Source: Gordonia lacunae
Lineage (GTDB): Bacteria > Actinomycetota > Actinomycetes > Mycobacteriales > Mycobacteriaceae
Assembly: GCF_002149015.1 (NCBI RefSeq)
Contig: NZ_NGFO01000011.1
Location: 1-64,000 of the forward strand
Direction: 5' to 3'
Length of the DNA: 64,000 nt
Program-made: the position numbers and the translations under genes
Notes under the pieces: model-generated
Database searches by the model: none
Seen by the model: the letters and a program-made list of their open reading frames with translations, nothing else
Told to the model about the DNA's origin: nothing
Shown: in pieces, positions 33,404-47,672 of the stretch
How positions within the stretch are numbered: position 1 is the first letter of the stretch
How the letters are laid out: each line of letters starts with the position of its first letter

Positions 33404-34196
33404 GCGCATCGCAGGAATTGCTGCCAAAAAAGTCCGTGGCCTGCACTTGACGGTGCTGCTTCTCATGGTCCTTTCAGTAGCTGGTTGTTCCAGCACTTCG
33501 TCACACAATGAGCAGCCGACGAACAGTTCTGCCGTCGCTCCGGCAGGAAAGCGCTTGCCGCCTGATCTGGACATGTCCTTCCGCTGGATTCCTACGAACG
33601 TTCTCGGCCTCGAGACCCCGGAAGGGTCGTTTGTCCGGGCGTACACGGAGTCATTCGAACTTGCCTTTGAGGGGCAGTCGATGGAATGGGGATATCCCGG
33701 CTTCGCGGCGGCATCGCCCCCAGGCACCGACGAGCGAATCCGCTTGGTGGCGAGCGACAGTCAAACAAGCAGGGTGGTAAACACGCTGTTTCTGCGGCCT
33801 CTGCGTCGCGAAGACTCCGATGACCGGAGTCGGTTGATTGTGTGCCGCAGCGAGCTATTGTCCATTGAGCAACGGTCCGATGGCGGGGGCGTCACGTGGC
33901 GCAATATCGGGAATCGCTGGGCTTATCCAATCACGATCGAGTTCGTCCGCACGGGCGAGAGGTTGCCGCCTGCTGATCAGCACGGCCCTCAGACCACACC
34001 CTTCACGTCGATGTTCGGCAGCTGGCAGGTCTCGTTCTTCGATCGCTTGGGAATGGGTCCAGAGAATCGAGCCGACCATATCGCGTGCAACGCCTTGCCG
34101 CCGAACCCCGACCTTCCGAGAGTCGGGGTCGAGACGGGACCGGAGCCGTGGCCGGTACTACCGCCGTCTCCCGGCTGGCCGGCGAACGGTCTCTGA
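33387..34196 (+). CDS. Lipoprotein, second paralogue of the duplicated module
   Basis: Function unknown, 269 aa. A basic N-terminus and hydrophobic stretch lead to a good lipobox VAGC with lipid Cys34. The soluble domain shares with the 27371 paralogue the FRW.PT block (65-69), ESFELAF.G.S.EWGYPGF (88-106), LRPLRRED and a C-terminal [11 protein letters not shown]. The ATG at 33387 lies inside the end of the 836-aa gene, so expression is coupled. GC is clearly lower than the chromosome around it. A role as surface partner, chaperone or protector of the secreted pair is only inferred from operon order. Confidence 0.8.
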   Translation: MCTKGRRIAGIAAKKVRGLHLTVLLLMVLSVAGCSSTSSHNEQPTNSSAVAPAGKRLPPDLDMSFRWIPTNVLGLETPEGSFVRAYTESFELAFEGQSMEWGYPGFAAASPPGTDERIRLVASDSQTSRVVNTLFLRPLRREDSDDRSRLIVCRSELLSIEQRSDGGGVTWRNIGNRWAYPITIEFVRTGERLPPADQHGPQTTPFTSMFGSWQVSFFDRLGMGPENRADHIACNALPPNPDLPRVGVETGPEPWPVLPPSPGWPANGL

Positions 34197-34235
34197 GACT
34201 GCCGAGGGCTTTCGTCCGTGGACAGGGCCGCGCCC

Positions 34236-34241
34236 TACACT
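34236..34241 (+). promoter_or_regulatory. -10 hexamer for rpe, leaderless arrangement
   Basis: TACACT lies eight bases before the rpe ATG at 34250, consistent with a leaderless transcript. It gives the rib cluster its own promoter downstream of the island. Confidence 0.5.
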
Positions 34242-34249
34242 TGTCGACC

Positions 34250-34954
34250 ATGTGCACCGCCGGTACCGCGCCCATGATCGCTCCCTCCATCCTCTCCGCG
34301 GACTTCGCGAACCTCGCGGCCGAGGCTGCTGCCGTGGCGCGGCCGGGCGAGACCCGCGCCGACTGGCTGCACGTCGATGTCATGGACGCACACTTCGTGC
34401 CGAACCTGACCCTGGGACTCCCGATCGTCGAGAGCCTGCTGAAAGCCACCGACATCCCGCTCGACTGCCACCTGATGATCGAGAACCCCGAGCGCTGGGC
34501 GCCGCCGTATGCCGAGGCCGGTGCACACAACGTCACCTTCCACGCCGAGGCCACGGAGAATCCGATCGGCGTCGCCCGTGACATCCGCACCGCGGGGGCG
34601 AAGGCGGGACTCTCGATCAAACCGGGGACCGCGCTGGAGCCGTACCTGGAGATCCTGCGTGACTTCGACACCCTGTTGATCATGAGCGTGGAGCCGGGCT
34701 TCGGGGGGCAGAAGTTCATCCCGGAGGTCCTCGAGAAGGCCCGCGCCATCCGGAAATTCATCGACTCCGAGGATCTGCGGCTCCTCGTCGAGATCGACGG
34801 CGGCATCAACGCCGACACCATCGAAGAGGCCGCCGAAGCCGGGATCGACTGCTTCGTCGCCGGTTCGGCCGTGTACGGTGCGGACGACCCCGGACAGGCC
34901 GTCGCCGCGCTCCGCGAGTCGGCCGCCACCGCCCGGGCTCAGAACCAGGGCTGA
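34250..34954 (+). CDS. rpe: Ribulose-phosphate 3-epimerase
   Basis: Interconverts ribulose 5-phosphate and xylulose 5-phosphate; supplies the pentose for riboflavin made by the next genes. The 234-aa TIM barrel has [13 protein letters not shown], the metal-site [44 protein letters not shown] and the terminal phosphate motif [13 protein letters not shown] 34250 fits the -10 box just upstream; a start at 34274 is possible. Longer readings from 34085 run back into the lipoprotein gene. Confidence 0.95.
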   Translation: MCTAGTAPMIAPSILSADFANLAAEAAAVARPGETRADWLHVDVMDAHFVPNLTLGLPIVESLLKATDIPLDCHLMIENPERWAPPYAEAGAHNVTFHAEATENPIGVARDIRTAGAKAGLSIKPGTALEPYLEILRDFDTLLIMSVEPGFGGQKFIPEVLEKARAIRKFIDSEDLRLLVEIDGGINADTIEEAAEAGIDCFVAGSAVYGADDPGQAVAALRESAATARAQNQG

Positions 34955-34957
34955 CCG

Positions 34958-35983
34958 ATGGACATCGCCGCCGCCATGGATCGCGCGATCAGCGCATCCC
35001 GGGAGGCGATGGGGATCAGCTCACCCAACCCGCCCGTCGGCGCGGTCATCCTCGCCGCCGACGGCACCGTCGCCGGCATCGGCGCGACCCGGCCACCCGG
35101 CGGGCCGCACGCCGAGGTGATGGCCCTGCGAGCCGCGGGCGAGGCCGCGCGCGGCGGCACCGCGATCGTCACCCTCGAACCCTGCAACCACACCGGCCGC
35201 ACCGGCCCGTGCGCACAGGCCCTCGTCGAGGCGGGCGTCGCCGAGGTCCACTACGCGGTGAGCGATCCCAACCCGGTCGCCGCCGGCGGAGCCGACACGC
35301 TCCGGGCCGCCGGGGTGCGCGTCACCGGGGGAGTCGCGGCCCACGACGCCGAGAACGGCCCGCTCCGCCCGTGGCTCACCCGGCAGCGTCTCGGCCGACC
35401 CCACGTCACCGCGAAGATCGCATCGGGGATCGACGGCCGGATCGCCGCGCCCGACGGCACCAGCCAGTGGATCACCGGCCCGCGAGCCCGCGACCACGCG
35501 CACTCACAGCGCGCCCGGATCGACGCCATCGTCATCGGCACCGGTACCGCGCTGGCCGACAACCCGACCCTCACCGCGCGCACGGCCGACGGCACATTGT
35601 ACCCGCATCAACCGGCCCGCGTCGTTCTCGGCCATCGCGATCTCCCCGCCGACGCCCGCCTCCGGGAGCCCGTTGGTGGCCCGCTGATCCAGGTCGACTC
35701 CCACGACCCCGCCGACGTCCTCGCGGCACTGCCCGACGCGCTGTGGGTGCTGGTCGAAGGCGGACCGTCCATCCTGGGGGCGTTCTTCGCGGCCGGACTC
35801 GTCGACGAGGTGGACGCCTACGTCGCCCCGCTGGTGCTGGGCGCCGGTCGCAGTTCGGTCGAGATCCCCGGGGTGACCACCCTCGACGGCGGCCTGCGGT
35901 TCAGCACGAGATCGGTGACCCGGCTCGGCGAGGACATCCTCGTCACGCTGGCACGACCGTCGACCACCTCGCGCGACAACTGA
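34958..35983 (+). CDS. ribD: Bifunctional riboflavin deaminase/reductase RibD
   Basis: Second and third steps of riboflavin synthesis. The N-terminal deaminase carries the zinc ligands H51 in PHAE and C76/C85 in EPCNHTGRTGPC; the reductase domain starts at about residue 147 with PHVTAKIASGIDGRIA and has VIGTGTALADNPTLTAR and the VEGGPSILGAF motif. At 341 aa it is slightly short but complete. It lies three bases after rpe, upstream of the FMN riboswitch, so flavin control of the later genes does not reach it directly. Confidence 0.94.
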   Translation: MDIAAAMDRAISASREAMGISSPNPPVGAVILAADGTVAGIGATRPPGGPHAEVMALRAAGEAARGGTAIVTLEPCNHTGRTGPCAQALVEAGVAEVHYAVSDPNPVAAGGADTLRAAGVRVTGGVAAHDAENGPLRPWLTRQRLGRPHVTAKIASGIDGRIAAPDGTSQWITGPRARDHAHSQRARIDAIVIGTGTALADNPTLTARTADGTLYPHQPARVVLGHRDLPADARLREPVGGPLIQVDSHDPADVLAALPDALWVLVEGGPSILGAFFAAGLVDEVDAYVAPLVLGAGRSSVEIPGVTTLDGGLRFSTRSVTRLGEDILVTLARPSTTSRDN

Positions 35984-36069
35984 GGGCACGACATGTCGGC
36001 GACGCTTTTCACTCACCGGAATCGCAATGCGACTGACTTCCCGGACCGTGCTAGCGTCGATGTCACCAG

Positions 36070-36217
<148 letters not shown>

Positions 36218-36265
36218 AGGCGACACAAGGCCGCCCTGTCTGCTCCGAGCGAGCAGGAGGAGTGC

Positions 36266-36900
36266 GTGTTCACCGGAATCGTGGAAGAACTCGGCGTCAT
36301 CGCCGACCGCGAGGATCTCTCCGACGCCGCCCGATTCACCGTGCGCGGCCCAGTGGTCACCGCCGACGCCGGCCACGGCGACTCGATCGCCGTCAACGGC
36401 GTGTGTCTGACCGTCGTCGACCTCCGTCCCGGTGAGTTCACCGTCGACGTGATGGGCGAGACGCTGCGCCGCAGTTCGCTGTCCGACCTCGCCGCCGGGA
36501 GCACCGTCAACCTCGAGCGCGCCATGCCCGCGAACGGTCGATTCGGCGGCCACATCGTCCAGGGACATGTCGACGGCACCGGCACGATCGCCGCGGTCAG
36601 CCCGTCGGAGAACTGGACGGTCGTACGGATCGCCGTACCCGCCACGCTCACGCGCTACCTCGTCGAGAAGGGATCGATCACCGTCGACGGTGTGTCACTC
36701 ACCGTGTCGGCGGTCGGCGGATCGGGCGACGACTCCTGGTTCGAGATCTCCCTGATCCCGACGACCCTCAACGAGACCAACCTCGGCGCCGCCCGACCCG
36801 GCACCGTGGTGAACCTCGAGGTCGACGTCATCGCCAAATACGTCGAGCGCCTTCATCTGGGTTCGGACACGACTGGTACTCCTGATGTTGCGGGGGCGAA

Positions 36901-36904
<4 letters not shown>
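36266..36904 (+). CDS. ribE: Riboflavin synthase alpha subunit
   Basis: Dismutates two lumazine molecules to riboflavin. GTG at 36266 follows AGGAGGA (36255-36261) and gives the canonical FTGIVEELG start and 212 aa. The two homologous barrels are clear: [13 protein letters not shown] near residue 45 and [13 protein letters not shown] near 140, each with its own FTVDVM/FEISLI segment. Readings from 35993 would translate the riboswitch and are rejected. The stop overlaps ribBA. Confidence 0.96.
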
Positions 36905-39250
<2,346 letters not shown>

Positions 39251-39260
39251 CCTGGAACAC

Positions 39261-41312
39261 GTGGCCGACCCGACTACCTACCGTCCCGCGCCGGGGTCCA
39301 TCCCGACCGATCCCGGGGTGTACAAATTCCGCGACGAGCATCGTCGTGTCATCTACGTGGGCAAGGCCAAGAACCTCCGGTCGAGGCTGACGTCGTACTT
39401 CGCCGACATCACCTCGCTGCACCCGCGCACCCGCCAGATGGTGACGACGGCCGCGTCGGTCGAATGGACCGTCGTCGGCACCGAGGTGGAGGCGCTCCAG
39501 CTCGAATACAACTGGATCAAGGAGTTCGACCCGCGCTTCAACGTCCGCTACCGGGACGACAAGAGCTACCCGATGCTCGCGGTCACGCTGAACGAGGAGT
39601 ACCCGCGCTTGTTCGTGTACCGGGGCCCGCGCCGGCGCGGCGTGCGGTACTTCGGCCCGTACGCCCATGCCTGGGCGATCCGCGAGACGGTCGACCTGCT
39701 CACCCGGGTCTTCCCGGCCCGGACCTGCTCGGCGGGTGTGTTCAAACGGCACCGGCAGATCGACCGGCCGTGCCTGCTCGGTTACATCGACAAGTGCTCG
39801 GCACCGTGTGTGGGGCGGGTGGATGCCGAGGAGCACCGCGAGATCGTCGAGGACTTCTGCGACTTCCTCGCCGGCCGCACGGACCTGATGATCCGCAAGA
39901 TGGAGCGGGACATGACCGTCGCCGCCGAGGACCTCGACTTCGAGCGCGCCGCACGGTTGCGCGACGACATCGGTGCGATGCGCCGCGCGATGGAGAAGCA
40001 GGCCGTCGTGCTCGGCGACGGCACCACCGCCGACGTCATCGCGCTCGCCGGTGACCAGCTCGAGGTGTCGGTGCAGGTCTTCCACGTCCGCGACGGGCGG
40101 GTACGCGGTCAGCGCGGATGGGTCGTCGAGCGCAGCGACAACGGCACCGACGGCGACGTCGTGGGGGAGTTCGTCACCCAGTTCTACGGCGCCCAGGTCG
40201 ATTTCGACGCCACGGTCGACGTCGGTACCGACCGCGCACACGGGGAGTCCATCCCGCGCGAGGTGCTCGTCCCGGAGTTGCCGTCCGACGCCGAGGAACT
40301 CGAGGAATGGCTGTCCGGACTCCGGGGCAGCCGCGTCCGGCTGCGGGTGCCGCAGCGCGGCGACAAGAAAGCGCTGTTCGAGACCGTCGCCCGGAACGCG
40401 GGCGAAGCCCTTGCGCAGCACAAGCTCCGGCGCGCGGGCGACCTCACGACCCGGTCGGCGGCGCTCACCGAGCTGCAGGAGTCGCTGCTGCTCGACCAGG
40501 CACCGCTGCGCATCGAGTGTGTCGACATCTCGCATGTCCAGGGCACCGACGTGGTCGCTTCGCTCGTCGTCTTCGAAGACGGTCTGCCGCGCAAGTCCGA
40601 CTATCGGCACTACTCGATCCGGCACGCCGCCGGCGAGGGGCACTCCGATGATGTCGCATCCATCGCTGAGGTCACGCGCCGCCGGTTCCTCCGGCACCGC
40701 ACCGACTCCGACGCGCCGCCGCCGGTGTCCGGCGAGATCAGCGCCGCCGCCGACACGCCGGCACAGCCCCGGAAATTCGCCTACCCGCCGAACCTCTACG
40801 TCGTCGACGGTGGTGCGCCGCAGGTGCACGCCGCGGCCGCGGTGCTCGACGAACTCGGCATCACCGACGTCTCGGTGATCGGACTCGCCAAACGCCTCGA
40901 GGAGGTGTGGGTGCCCGGCGACGACGACCCGATGATCCTGCCGCGCAACAGCCAGGCCCTGTTCCTGCTGCAGCGCGTCCGTGACGAGGCGCATCGCTTC
41001 GCCATCACGTTCCACCGCAGCAAGCGCAGCAAGCGCATGACCGAGTCGGTGCTCGACGGCGTCCCCGGTCTGGGCCGGACGCGCCGGACCGCGCTGGTGA
41101 CCCACTTCGGATCGGTCGCGCGGCTGCGTGAGGCATCCTTGGACGAGATATCCCAGGTGCCCGGAATCGGTCTCACCACGGCGCGCGCGGTCAAGTCCGC
41201 GCTCTCCGACGAGGCCCCGGTGCCCGAACAGACCCCGACCCCGGCCCCGGCGGGAGCCGAGAAGGAGATGACGGTGGCGACCGGTGACGCGGGACGAGGT
41301 GGCGATGAGTGA
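39261..41312 (+). CDS. uvrC: Excinuclease ABC subunit C
   Basis: Makes both incisions in nucleotide excision repair. The 683-aa protein has the GIY-YIG nuclease at the N-terminus ([25 protein letters not shown]), a UVR motif near residue 210-245 that meets UvrB, an RNase H-like second nuclease ([24 protein letters not shown]), and C-terminal helix-hairpin-helix repeats ([29 protein letters not shown]). GTG 39261 is supported by the -10 box upstream. A Pro/Ala insertion lies near residues 485-505. Confidence 0.95.
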   Translation: MADPTTYRPAPGSIPTDPGVYKFRDEHRRVIYVGKAKNLRSRLTSYFADITSLHPRTRQMVTTAASVEWTVVGTEVEALQLEYNWIKEFDPRFNVRYRDDKSYPMLAVTLNEEYPRLFVYRGPRRRGVRYFGPYAHAWAIRETVDLLTRVFPARTCSAGVFKRHRQIDRPCLLGYIDKCSAPCVGRVDAEEHREIVEDFCDFLAGRTDLMIRKMERDMTVAAEDLDFERAARLRDDIGAMRRAMEKQAVVLGDGTTADVIALAGDQLEVSVQVFHVRDGRVRGQRGWVVERSDNGTDGDVVGEFVTQFYGAQVDFDATVDVGTDRAHGESIPREVLVPELPSDAEELEEWLSGLRGSRVRLRVPQRGDKKALFETVARNAGEALAQHKLRRAGDLTTRSAALTELQESLLLDQAPLRIECVDISHVQGTDVVASLVVFEDGLPRKSDYRHYSIRHAAGEGHSDDVASIAEVTRRRFLRHRTDSDAPPPVSGEISAAADTPAQPRKFAYPPNLYVVDGGAPQVHAAAAVLDELGITDVSVIGLAKRLEEVWVPGDDDPMILPRNSQALFLLQRVRDEAHRFAITFHRSKRSKRMTESVLDGVPGLGRTRRTALVTHFGSVARLREASLDEISQVPGIGLTTARAVKSALSDEAPVPEQTPTPAPAGAEKEMTVATGDAGRGGDE

Positions 41313-42237
41313 CCACACCGACGTGGAGGGCACGGTGACCGCGGCGCAGATCGGGACCGATTTCACCGTGCTGTTCGTGACGGGGATGTCCGGTGCGGGA
41401 CGATCCACCGCGGCGAACGTGCTGGAGGACGACGGCTGGTACGTCGCCGACAACGTGCCCCCGTCCCTTATCTCGACGATGGTCGGGATGGTCCGGGCGG
41501 ACGATCCCTCGATCACCCGGCTCGCGATGGTGCTGCGCGCCTCCGACGACAACCTCGCCCACCAGCTCGAGCAACTGCGGGACAGCCTGGAACAGTCCGG
41601 GATCCGCACCCGGCTGCTGTACCTCGACGCCAGCGACCAGGTGCTGGTCCGCCGCTTCGAACAGGTACGCCGGCGGCACCCGTTGCAGGGCAAGGAGACC
41701 CTCGTCGAGGGCATTGCCCGCGAGCGCGCGATCCTGGCCCCGATCAAGAACGTCGCCGACCTGGTGGTGGAGACCTCCGCGCTGACCGCGGCCAAACTCC
41801 GCGCGATCGTCGAGGGCGTCGCGCCCGGCGACACCGAACCCCGGCTGTCGATCGTGGTGCAGTCGTTCGGGTTCAAGTACGGGCTGCCCATCGACTCCGA
41901 TCTCGTCGCCGACGTCCGGTTCCTGCCCAACCCGCACTGGATCGACGAGTTGCGCGATCACAACGGCCGGGAGGCGCCGGTCCGCGACTACGTCCTCGGC
42001 CAGCCGGACGCGGACGGATTTCTCGACCTCTACACTGGCCTGGTCTCGATCGTCGGCCGCGGTTACCTGCGAGAAGGCAAGCGCTACATGACGATCAGCG
42101 TCGGCTGCACCGGCGGCAAGCACCGCAGTGTGGCCATCGCCGAGGAACTGTCGGCTCGTCTGCGCCGCGCCGTCGACGACGCCGGGACCGCGTCCTACGA
42201 CGTCCGGGTCATGCACCGCGACCTGGGGCGCGAATGA
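41305..42237 (+). CDS. rapZ: RapZ/YvcJ nucleotide-binding protein
   Basis: P-loop protein that in Escherichia coli controls small-RNA turnover and in Bacillus binds nucleotides; its role in actinobacteria is unclear. ATG 41305 lies inside the uvrC stop region and gives 310 aa. The Walker A is [16 protein letters not shown], with Arg in place of the usual Lys, followed by [13 protein letters not shown]. The conserved C-terminal domain has [21 protein letters not shown] and [16 protein letters not shown]. It starts the conserved rapZ-yvcK-whiA cluster. Confidence 0.92.
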   Translation: MSDHTDVEGTVTAAQIGTDFTVLFVTGMSGAGRSTAANVLEDDGWYVADNVPPSLISTMVGMVRADDPSITRLAMVLRASDDNLAHQLEQLRDSLEQSGIRTRLLYLDASDQVLVRRFEQVRRRHPLQGKETLVEGIARERAILAPIKNVADLVVETSALTAAKLRAIVEGVAPGDTEPRLSIVVQSFGFKYGLPIDSDLVADVRFLPNPHWIDELRDHNGREAPVRDYVLGQPDADGFLDLYTGLVSIVGRGYLREGKRYMTISVGCTGGKHRSVAIAEELSARLRRAVDDAGTASYDVRVMHRDLGRE

Positions 42238-43259
42238 GTGCCCGGGAGCCGCGGATCGTCGCCCTCGGCGGCGGCCACGGCCTCTACGCGACACTGACCG
42301 CGATGCGCTACCTCAGCGCCGACATCACCGCGGTGGTCACCGTCGCCGACGACGGGGGTTCGTCCGGGCGCCTGCGCGCCGAACTCGGACTCATCCCGCC
42401 CGGCGACCTGCGAATGGCGCTCGCCGCATTGATGAGTACGCCGCCGGGACTGGAGGACTCCTCGGCCGCCGACCCGGCCGCTCGTCGCCGCCACGAACTG
42501 TGGGCCGAGGTCCTCCAGCACCGATTCGGTGGCCGTGGGGCCCTGGCCGGGCATCCCATCGGCAATCTGCTCCTCGCCGGACTCACCGAGGTGCTCGGCG
42601 ACACCGTCGGAGCACTCGCCGAGTTGCGGACCATCTTCGGCATCGAGGGTCACGTGCTTCCGATGTCGACCGTGCCGCTCGACATCGAGGCCGACGTCTC
42701 GGGACTCGAGGCCGACCCACGGATCAGTCGCGAGATCCGCGGGCAGGTGGCGGTGGCCACCACCCCCGGCAAGGTGCGTCGCGTCCGCCTGCTGCCCGAC
42801 GACCCGCCGGCCTGCGAATCGGCGCTCGCGGCAATCGAATCGGCCGACCTCGTGATGCTGGGGCCGGGCTCGTGGTTCTCCAGCGTGATTCCGCACGTGC
42901 TGGTGCCCGAGCAGCTGAAGGCCTTGCAGCGCAGTCCCGCCCGCAAGGTGCTCGTGGTCAATCTGGCACCCGAGCCGGGGGAGACCCCGGGGTTCTCCGT
43001 CGAGCGTCACCTGCACGTGCTGCACGCGCATGCGAACACCCTCCGGGTCGATCATGTCCTCGTCGACGCGTCCTCGGTTCCGGCCGGACGAGAACGCGAT
43101 CACCTCGAACGCGCGGCCGGATTGTTCGGTGCGGAACTGAATGTCGGGGACGTCGCGGTGCCCGGCCGACAGGTCCATGACCCGGCGAAAGTCGCCGCCG
43201 TGGTGAACGAACTGTGCGAAGGTGAACTGACCCGTTACTCTGGCCGAGCGGACGCCTGA
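42234..43259 (+). CDS. yvcK: YvcK/CuvA-family protein (gluconeogenesis/cell shape factor)
   Basis: UDP-sugar-binding protein of the CofD-like fold, needed for normal growth on gluconeogenic carbon and for wall shape in Bacillus and mycobacteria. The 341-aa product begins [42 protein letters not shown] and has GNLLLAGL and [16 protein letters not shown]. The ATG overlaps the rapZ stop. whiA follows after 64 bases. Confidence 0.92.
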   Translation: MSAREPRIVALGGGHGLYATLTAMRYLSADITAVVTVADDGGSSGRLRAELGLIPPGDLRMALAALMSTPPGLEDSSAADPAARRRHELWAEVLQHRFGGRGALAGHPIGNLLLAGLTEVLGDTVGALAELRTIFGIEGHVLPMSTVPLDIEADVSGLEADPRISREIRGQVAVATTPGKVRRVRLLPDDPPACESALAAIESADLVMLGPGSWFSSVIPHVLVPEQLKALQRSPARKVLVVNLAPEPGETPGFSVERHLHVLHAHANTLRVDHVLVDASSVPAGRERDHLERAAGLFGAELNVGDVAVPGRQVHDPAKVAAVVNELCEGELTRYSGRADA

Positions 43260-43323
43260 CCCAGGCGAAGTCTCCGCGATTCTTCGAGGGACGTGTGGTC
43301 TGTTGACAGGAGGACAGGTACCG

Positions 43324-44307
43324 GTGGCGATGACGGCGGCGGTGAAGGACGAACTCAGTCGCCTGTCGGTGACTCAGGTGAGTTGCCGGAGAGCCGAGGT
43401 GTCGGCGCTGCTGCGTTTCGCCGGCGGCCTGCACATCGTCGCGGGCCGCGTGGTGGTCGAGGCCGAGGTCGACATGGGCAACGTGGCGCGCCGGCTGCGG
43501 CGCGAGATCCACGACCTGTACGGCTATGCCTCCGACGTCCACGTCCTGCGTGGCGGCGGACTACGCAAGTCGGCGCGCTACATCGTGCGGATCACCAAGG
43601 ACGGCGAGGGCCTGGCGCGGCAGACCGGACTCCTCGACCTGCGCGGCCGGCCCGTGCGCGGCCTGCCCGCACAGGTCGTCGGCGGCAGTGTGGCCGACGC
43701 CGAGGCCGCCTGGCGCGGAGCATTTCTCGCACACGGATCGCTCACCGAACCCGGCCGGTCGTCGGCCCTGGAGGTCAGTTGCCCCGGACCGGAGGCGGCA
43801 CTCGCCCTGGTCGGTGCGGCGCGGCGGCTCGGTGTCACGGCCAAGGCGCGTGAGGTCCGCGGCGCCGACCGGGTCGTCATCCGCGACGGCGAGGCCATCG
43901 GGGCGCTCCTCACCCGCATGGGTGCCCACGACACGCGGCTCGTCTGGGAGGAACGCCGGATGCGACGGGAGGTCCGTGCGACCGCCAACCGCCTGGCCAA
44001 CTTCGACGACGCCAACCTGCGTCGCTCGGCGCGTGCGGCAGTCGCGGCCGCGGCCCGCGTGGAACGCGCCCTCGACATCCTCGGCGACGAGGTGCCCGAC
44101 CATCTCATCGCCGCCGGGCAGCTCCGCATCACGCACCGGCAGGCGTCGCTGGAGGAGCTCGGCCAGCTCGCCGACCCGCCGATGACCAAGGACGCCGTCG
44201 CCGGTCGAATCCGGCGGCTGCTGTCGATGGCCGACAAGAAGGCGCGCCAGGACGGCATCCCCGACACGGAGTCCGCGGTCACCTCCGAGCTGCTCGACGA
44301 GGCCTGA
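43324..44307 (+). CDS. whiA: DNA-binding protein WhiA
   Basis: LAGLIDADG-like plus helix-turn-helix protein; with WhiB controls sporulation-linked division in Streptomyces and is kept in non-sporulating relatives. GTG at 43324 follows AGGAGGA (43309-43315), gives [14 protein letters not shown] and 327 aa, exactly as in mycobacteria; the TTG at 43303 is rejected. Conserved blocks are [65 protein letters not shown] and the C-terminal HTH with [22 protein letters not shown]. Confidence 0.96.
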   Translation: MAMTAAVKDELSRLSVTQVSCRRAEVSALLRFAGGLHIVAGRVVVEAEVDMGNVARRLRREIHDLYGYASDVHVLRGGGLRKSARYIVRITKDGEGLARQTGLLDLRGRPVRGLPAQVVGGSVADAEAAWRGAFLAHGSLTEPGRSSALEVSCPGPEAALALVGAARRLGVTAKAREVRGADRVVIRDGEAIGALLTRMGAHDTRLVWEERRMRREVRATANRLANFDDANLRRSARAAVAAAARVERALDILGDEVPDHLIAAGQLRITHRQASLEELGQLADPPMTKDAVAGRIRRLLSMADKKARQDGIPDTESAVTSELLDEA

Positions 44308-44311
44308 GACA

Positions 44312-44334
44312 CGCGCCGGCGGTCCACCGGCGCG
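44312..44334 (+). terminator. GC-rich hairpin after whiA
   Basis: CGCGCCGG (44312-44319) pairs with CCGGCGCG (44327-44334) across a 7-base loop, just after the whiA stop. No U-run follows, so it is an actinobacterial I-shaped terminator candidate. Confidence 0.5.
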
Positions 44335-44376
44335 CGTGACCCGGACCTGCGGTGTGCCGAGCACAGGGTCGCCTAC

Positions 44377-44382
44377 TAGGCT
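44377..44382 (+). promoter_or_regulatory. -10 hexamer for the gap operon
   Basis: TAGGCT would start transcription near 44389 and give gap a leader of about 110 bases. No riboswitch or clear operator was recognised in that leader. Confidence 0.45.
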
Positions 44383-44478
44383 GGTGTCGACGTGCGCGGA
44401 GGCGTGACCACTCAGGTGTGCTTTCGCTGACCGCTCACGCGCGGCCAGACAGGGCTTGACCACCAGGCCCGACCATGA

Positions 44479-45519
<1,041 letters not shown>

Positions 45520-45553
45520 CCCGCCCCCCAACGACTTTAGGAGTCAACGCCTC

Positions 45554-46765
45554 ATGGGTGTTCCCACTCTGAAAGACCTTCTGGAGGAAGGTGTTTCGGG
45601 CAGGGGTGTGCTGGTCCGGTCGGATTTCAACGTCCCGCTCGACGGGTCGACGATCACCGATCCGGGTCGCATCCTCGCGTCCCTGCCGACGCTCAACGCA
45701 CTCATCGACGCCGGTGCCAAGGTGATCATCACCGCGCACCTGGGTCGTCCGAAGGGTGAGCCGGATCCGGCGTTCTCGCTGGCGCCGGTCGCCGCCCGTC
45801 TCGGCGAGGAACTCGGCCGCAACGTGCAGCTGGCCGGTGACGTCGTCGGAACCGACGCGCTCGCCCGTGCGGAGGGTCTCACCGACGGCGACGTCCTGCT
45901 CCTGGAGAACATCCGCTTCGATCCGCGGGAGACCTCCAAGGACGACGCCGACCGCGAGAAGCTCGCCAAGGCGCTCGTCGAGCTCGTCGGCGACGACGGC
46001 GCGTTCGTCTCCGACGGTTTCGGGGTGGTGCACCGCAAGCAGGCCTCGGTCTACGACGTCGCCAAGCTGCTCCCGCACTACGCGGGGGAGCTGGTGGCCG
46101 CGGAGGTCGACGTCCTGTCGAAGCTCACCGACGAGGTGACCCGTCCCTACGCGGTCGTCCTCGGCGGGTCGAAGGTCTCGGACAAGCTGGGCGTGATCGA
46201 GGCATTGGCACCCAAGGTCGACACGCTGGTCATCGGCGGCGGGATGGCATTCACCTTCCTTGCTGCACAGGGACATTCGGTCGGAACGTCGCTCCTGCAG
46301 GAAGATCAGATCGATGTCTGCAAGAGCCTGCTGGAGCGGTTCGGCGACGTGATCCACCTACCCGTCGACGTCGTGGTGGCCGACAAGTTCGCCGCCGACG
46401 CCGAGTCGGACACGGTGGCCTCCGACGCCATTCCCGACGGCTGGATGGGCCTGGACATCGGACCGGAGTCGGTGAAGCGATTCGCCGCGGTCCTCTCGGG
46501 TGCCAAGACGATCTTCTGGAACGGCCCGTCGGGGGTGTTCGAGTTCGAGAAGTTCTCGGCGGGCACCCGCGGTGTCGCCGAGGCCATCGCGGGCGCGACC
46601 GGCAACGGCGCGTTCACCGTGGTCGGCGGCGGCGACTCGGCGGCCGCGGTGCGCACCCTGGGTCTGCCCGACTCCGATTTCTCGCACATCTCCACCGGAG
46701 GTGGCGCATCGCTGGAGTACCTCGAGGGCAAGGAACTCCCCGGACTGAAGGTTCTGGAGAGCTGA
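45554..46765 (+). CDS. pgk: Phosphoglycerate kinase
   Basis: Transfers phosphate from 1,3-bisphosphoglycerate to ADP. 403 aa with [10 protein letters not shown], the substrate-site [42 protein letters not shown] and the nucleotide loop [18 protein letters not shown] 45554 follows TAGGAG. Four bases separate it from tpiA. Confidence 0.97.
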   Translation: MGVPTLKDLLEEGVSGRGVLVRSDFNVPLDGSTITDPGRILASLPTLNALIDAGAKVIITAHLGRPKGEPDPAFSLAPVAARLGEELGRNVQLAGDVVGTDALARAEGLTDGDVLLLENIRFDPRETSKDDADREKLAKALVELVGDDGAFVSDGFGVVHRKQASVYDVAKLLPHYAGELVAAEVDVLSKLTDEVTRPYAVVLGGSKVSDKLGVIEALAPKVDTLVIGGGMAFTFLAAQGHSVGTSLLQEDQIDVCKSLLERFGDVIHLPVDVVVADKFAADAESDTVASDAIPDGWMGLDIGPESVKRFAAVLSGAKTIFWNGPSGVFEFEKFSAGTRGVAEAIAGATGNGAFTVVGGGDSAAAVRTLGLPDSDFSHISTGGGASLEYLEGKELPGLKVLES

Positions 46766-46768
46766 TCC

Positions 46769-47557
46769 ATGGCAACTCGTAAACCGCTCATCGCGGGCAA
46801 CTGGAAGATGAACCTCAACCACCTCGAGGCCATCGCGCTGGTTCAGAAGATCGCGTTCGCCCTCCCGGCGAAGTACTTCGAGAAGGTCGACGTGACGGTG
46901 ATCCCACCGTTCACCGACATCCGCAGCGTGCAGACCGTCGTCGACGGGGACAAGCTCCTGCTCACCTACGGTGCGCAGGACCTGTCGCAGCACGACTCGG
47001 GTGCCTACACCGGCGAGATCAGCGGAGCGTTCCTCGCGAAGCTGGGCTGCACGTTCGTCGTCGTCGGACACTCGGAGCGTCGCACGCTGCACGGTGAGAC
47101 CGACGAGATCGTGCTCGCCAAGACCAAGGCCGCCCTCAAGCACGAGCTCACCCCGATCGTGTGCATCGGCGAGGGGCTCGAGGTCCGCGAGGCAGGCGAG
47201 CACGTGGCCTACAACGTCGCGCAGCTCAAGGGTTCGCTCGCCGGTCTGTCCGCGGCGGAGATCGCCAAGACCGTCATCGCCTACGAGCCGGTCTGGGCGA
47301 TCGGCACCGGCCGCGTGGCCGGCGCGGACGACGCGCAGGAGGTCTGCAAGGCCATTCGCGAGGCGTTGGTGGAGATCGCCGACGCCGAGACCGCGGCGTC
47401 GGTGCGCATCCTCTACGGCGGATCGGTCAACGCCAAGAACGTCGGCGACCTCGTCGGACGTCCGGACGTCGACGGCGCGCTGGTCGGCGGCGCATCATTG
47501 AAGTCCGACGAGTTCGCGACGCTGTCGGCGATCGCCGCGGGTGGCCCCTTGCCCTGA
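46769..47557 (+). CDS. tpiA: Triosephosphate isomerase
   Basis: Interconverts dihydroxyacetone phosphate and glyceraldehyde 3-phosphate. 262 aa; catalytic residues are Lys in GNWKMN, His in VVGHSERR and Glu in [13 protein letters not shown], with the phosphate-binding [10 protein letters not shown] and GGASL at the end. It closes the tight three-gene glycolytic run. Confidence 0.97.
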   Translation: MATRKPLIAGNWKMNLNHLEAIALVQKIAFALPAKYFEKVDVTVIPPFTDIRSVQTVVDGDKLLLTYGAQDLSQHDSGAYTGEISGAFLAKLGCTFVVVGHSERRTLHGETDEIVLAKTKAALKHELTPIVCIGEGLEVREAGEHVAYNVAQLKGSLAGLSAAEIAKTVIAYEPVWAIGTGRVAGADDAQEVCKAIREALVEIADAETAASVRILYGGSVNAKNVGDLVGRPDVDGALVGGASLKSDEFATLSAIAAGGPLP

Positions 47558-47579
47558 CGGGTCATACCCACGCGTACAC

Positions 47580-47634
47580 TGTGGCAGGTTGGCCTCGAGT
47601 CGATTCACTTCGTCGATCGGGCCGGCCTGCCACA
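47580..47634. repeat. Inverted repeat between tpiA and secG
   Basis: TGTGGCAGGTTGGCC (47580-47594) pairs with GGCCGGCCTGCCACA (47620-47634), 13 of 15 positions perfect and the rest G-U. A TACACT at 47575-47580 is a -10 candidate, so the hairpin would either end the gap operon or form the 5' end of the secG transcript. Confidence 0.6.
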
Positions 47635-47672
47635 GCTGTATGTAGGGGCTTTACGGAAGGGCGTTGCGACTC

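Noticed and set aside
26706-34249. Prophage or transposon bounded by direct repeats
   Set aside because: I found no integrase, transposase, tRNA target or flanking repeat; only the HNH gene hints at mobility.
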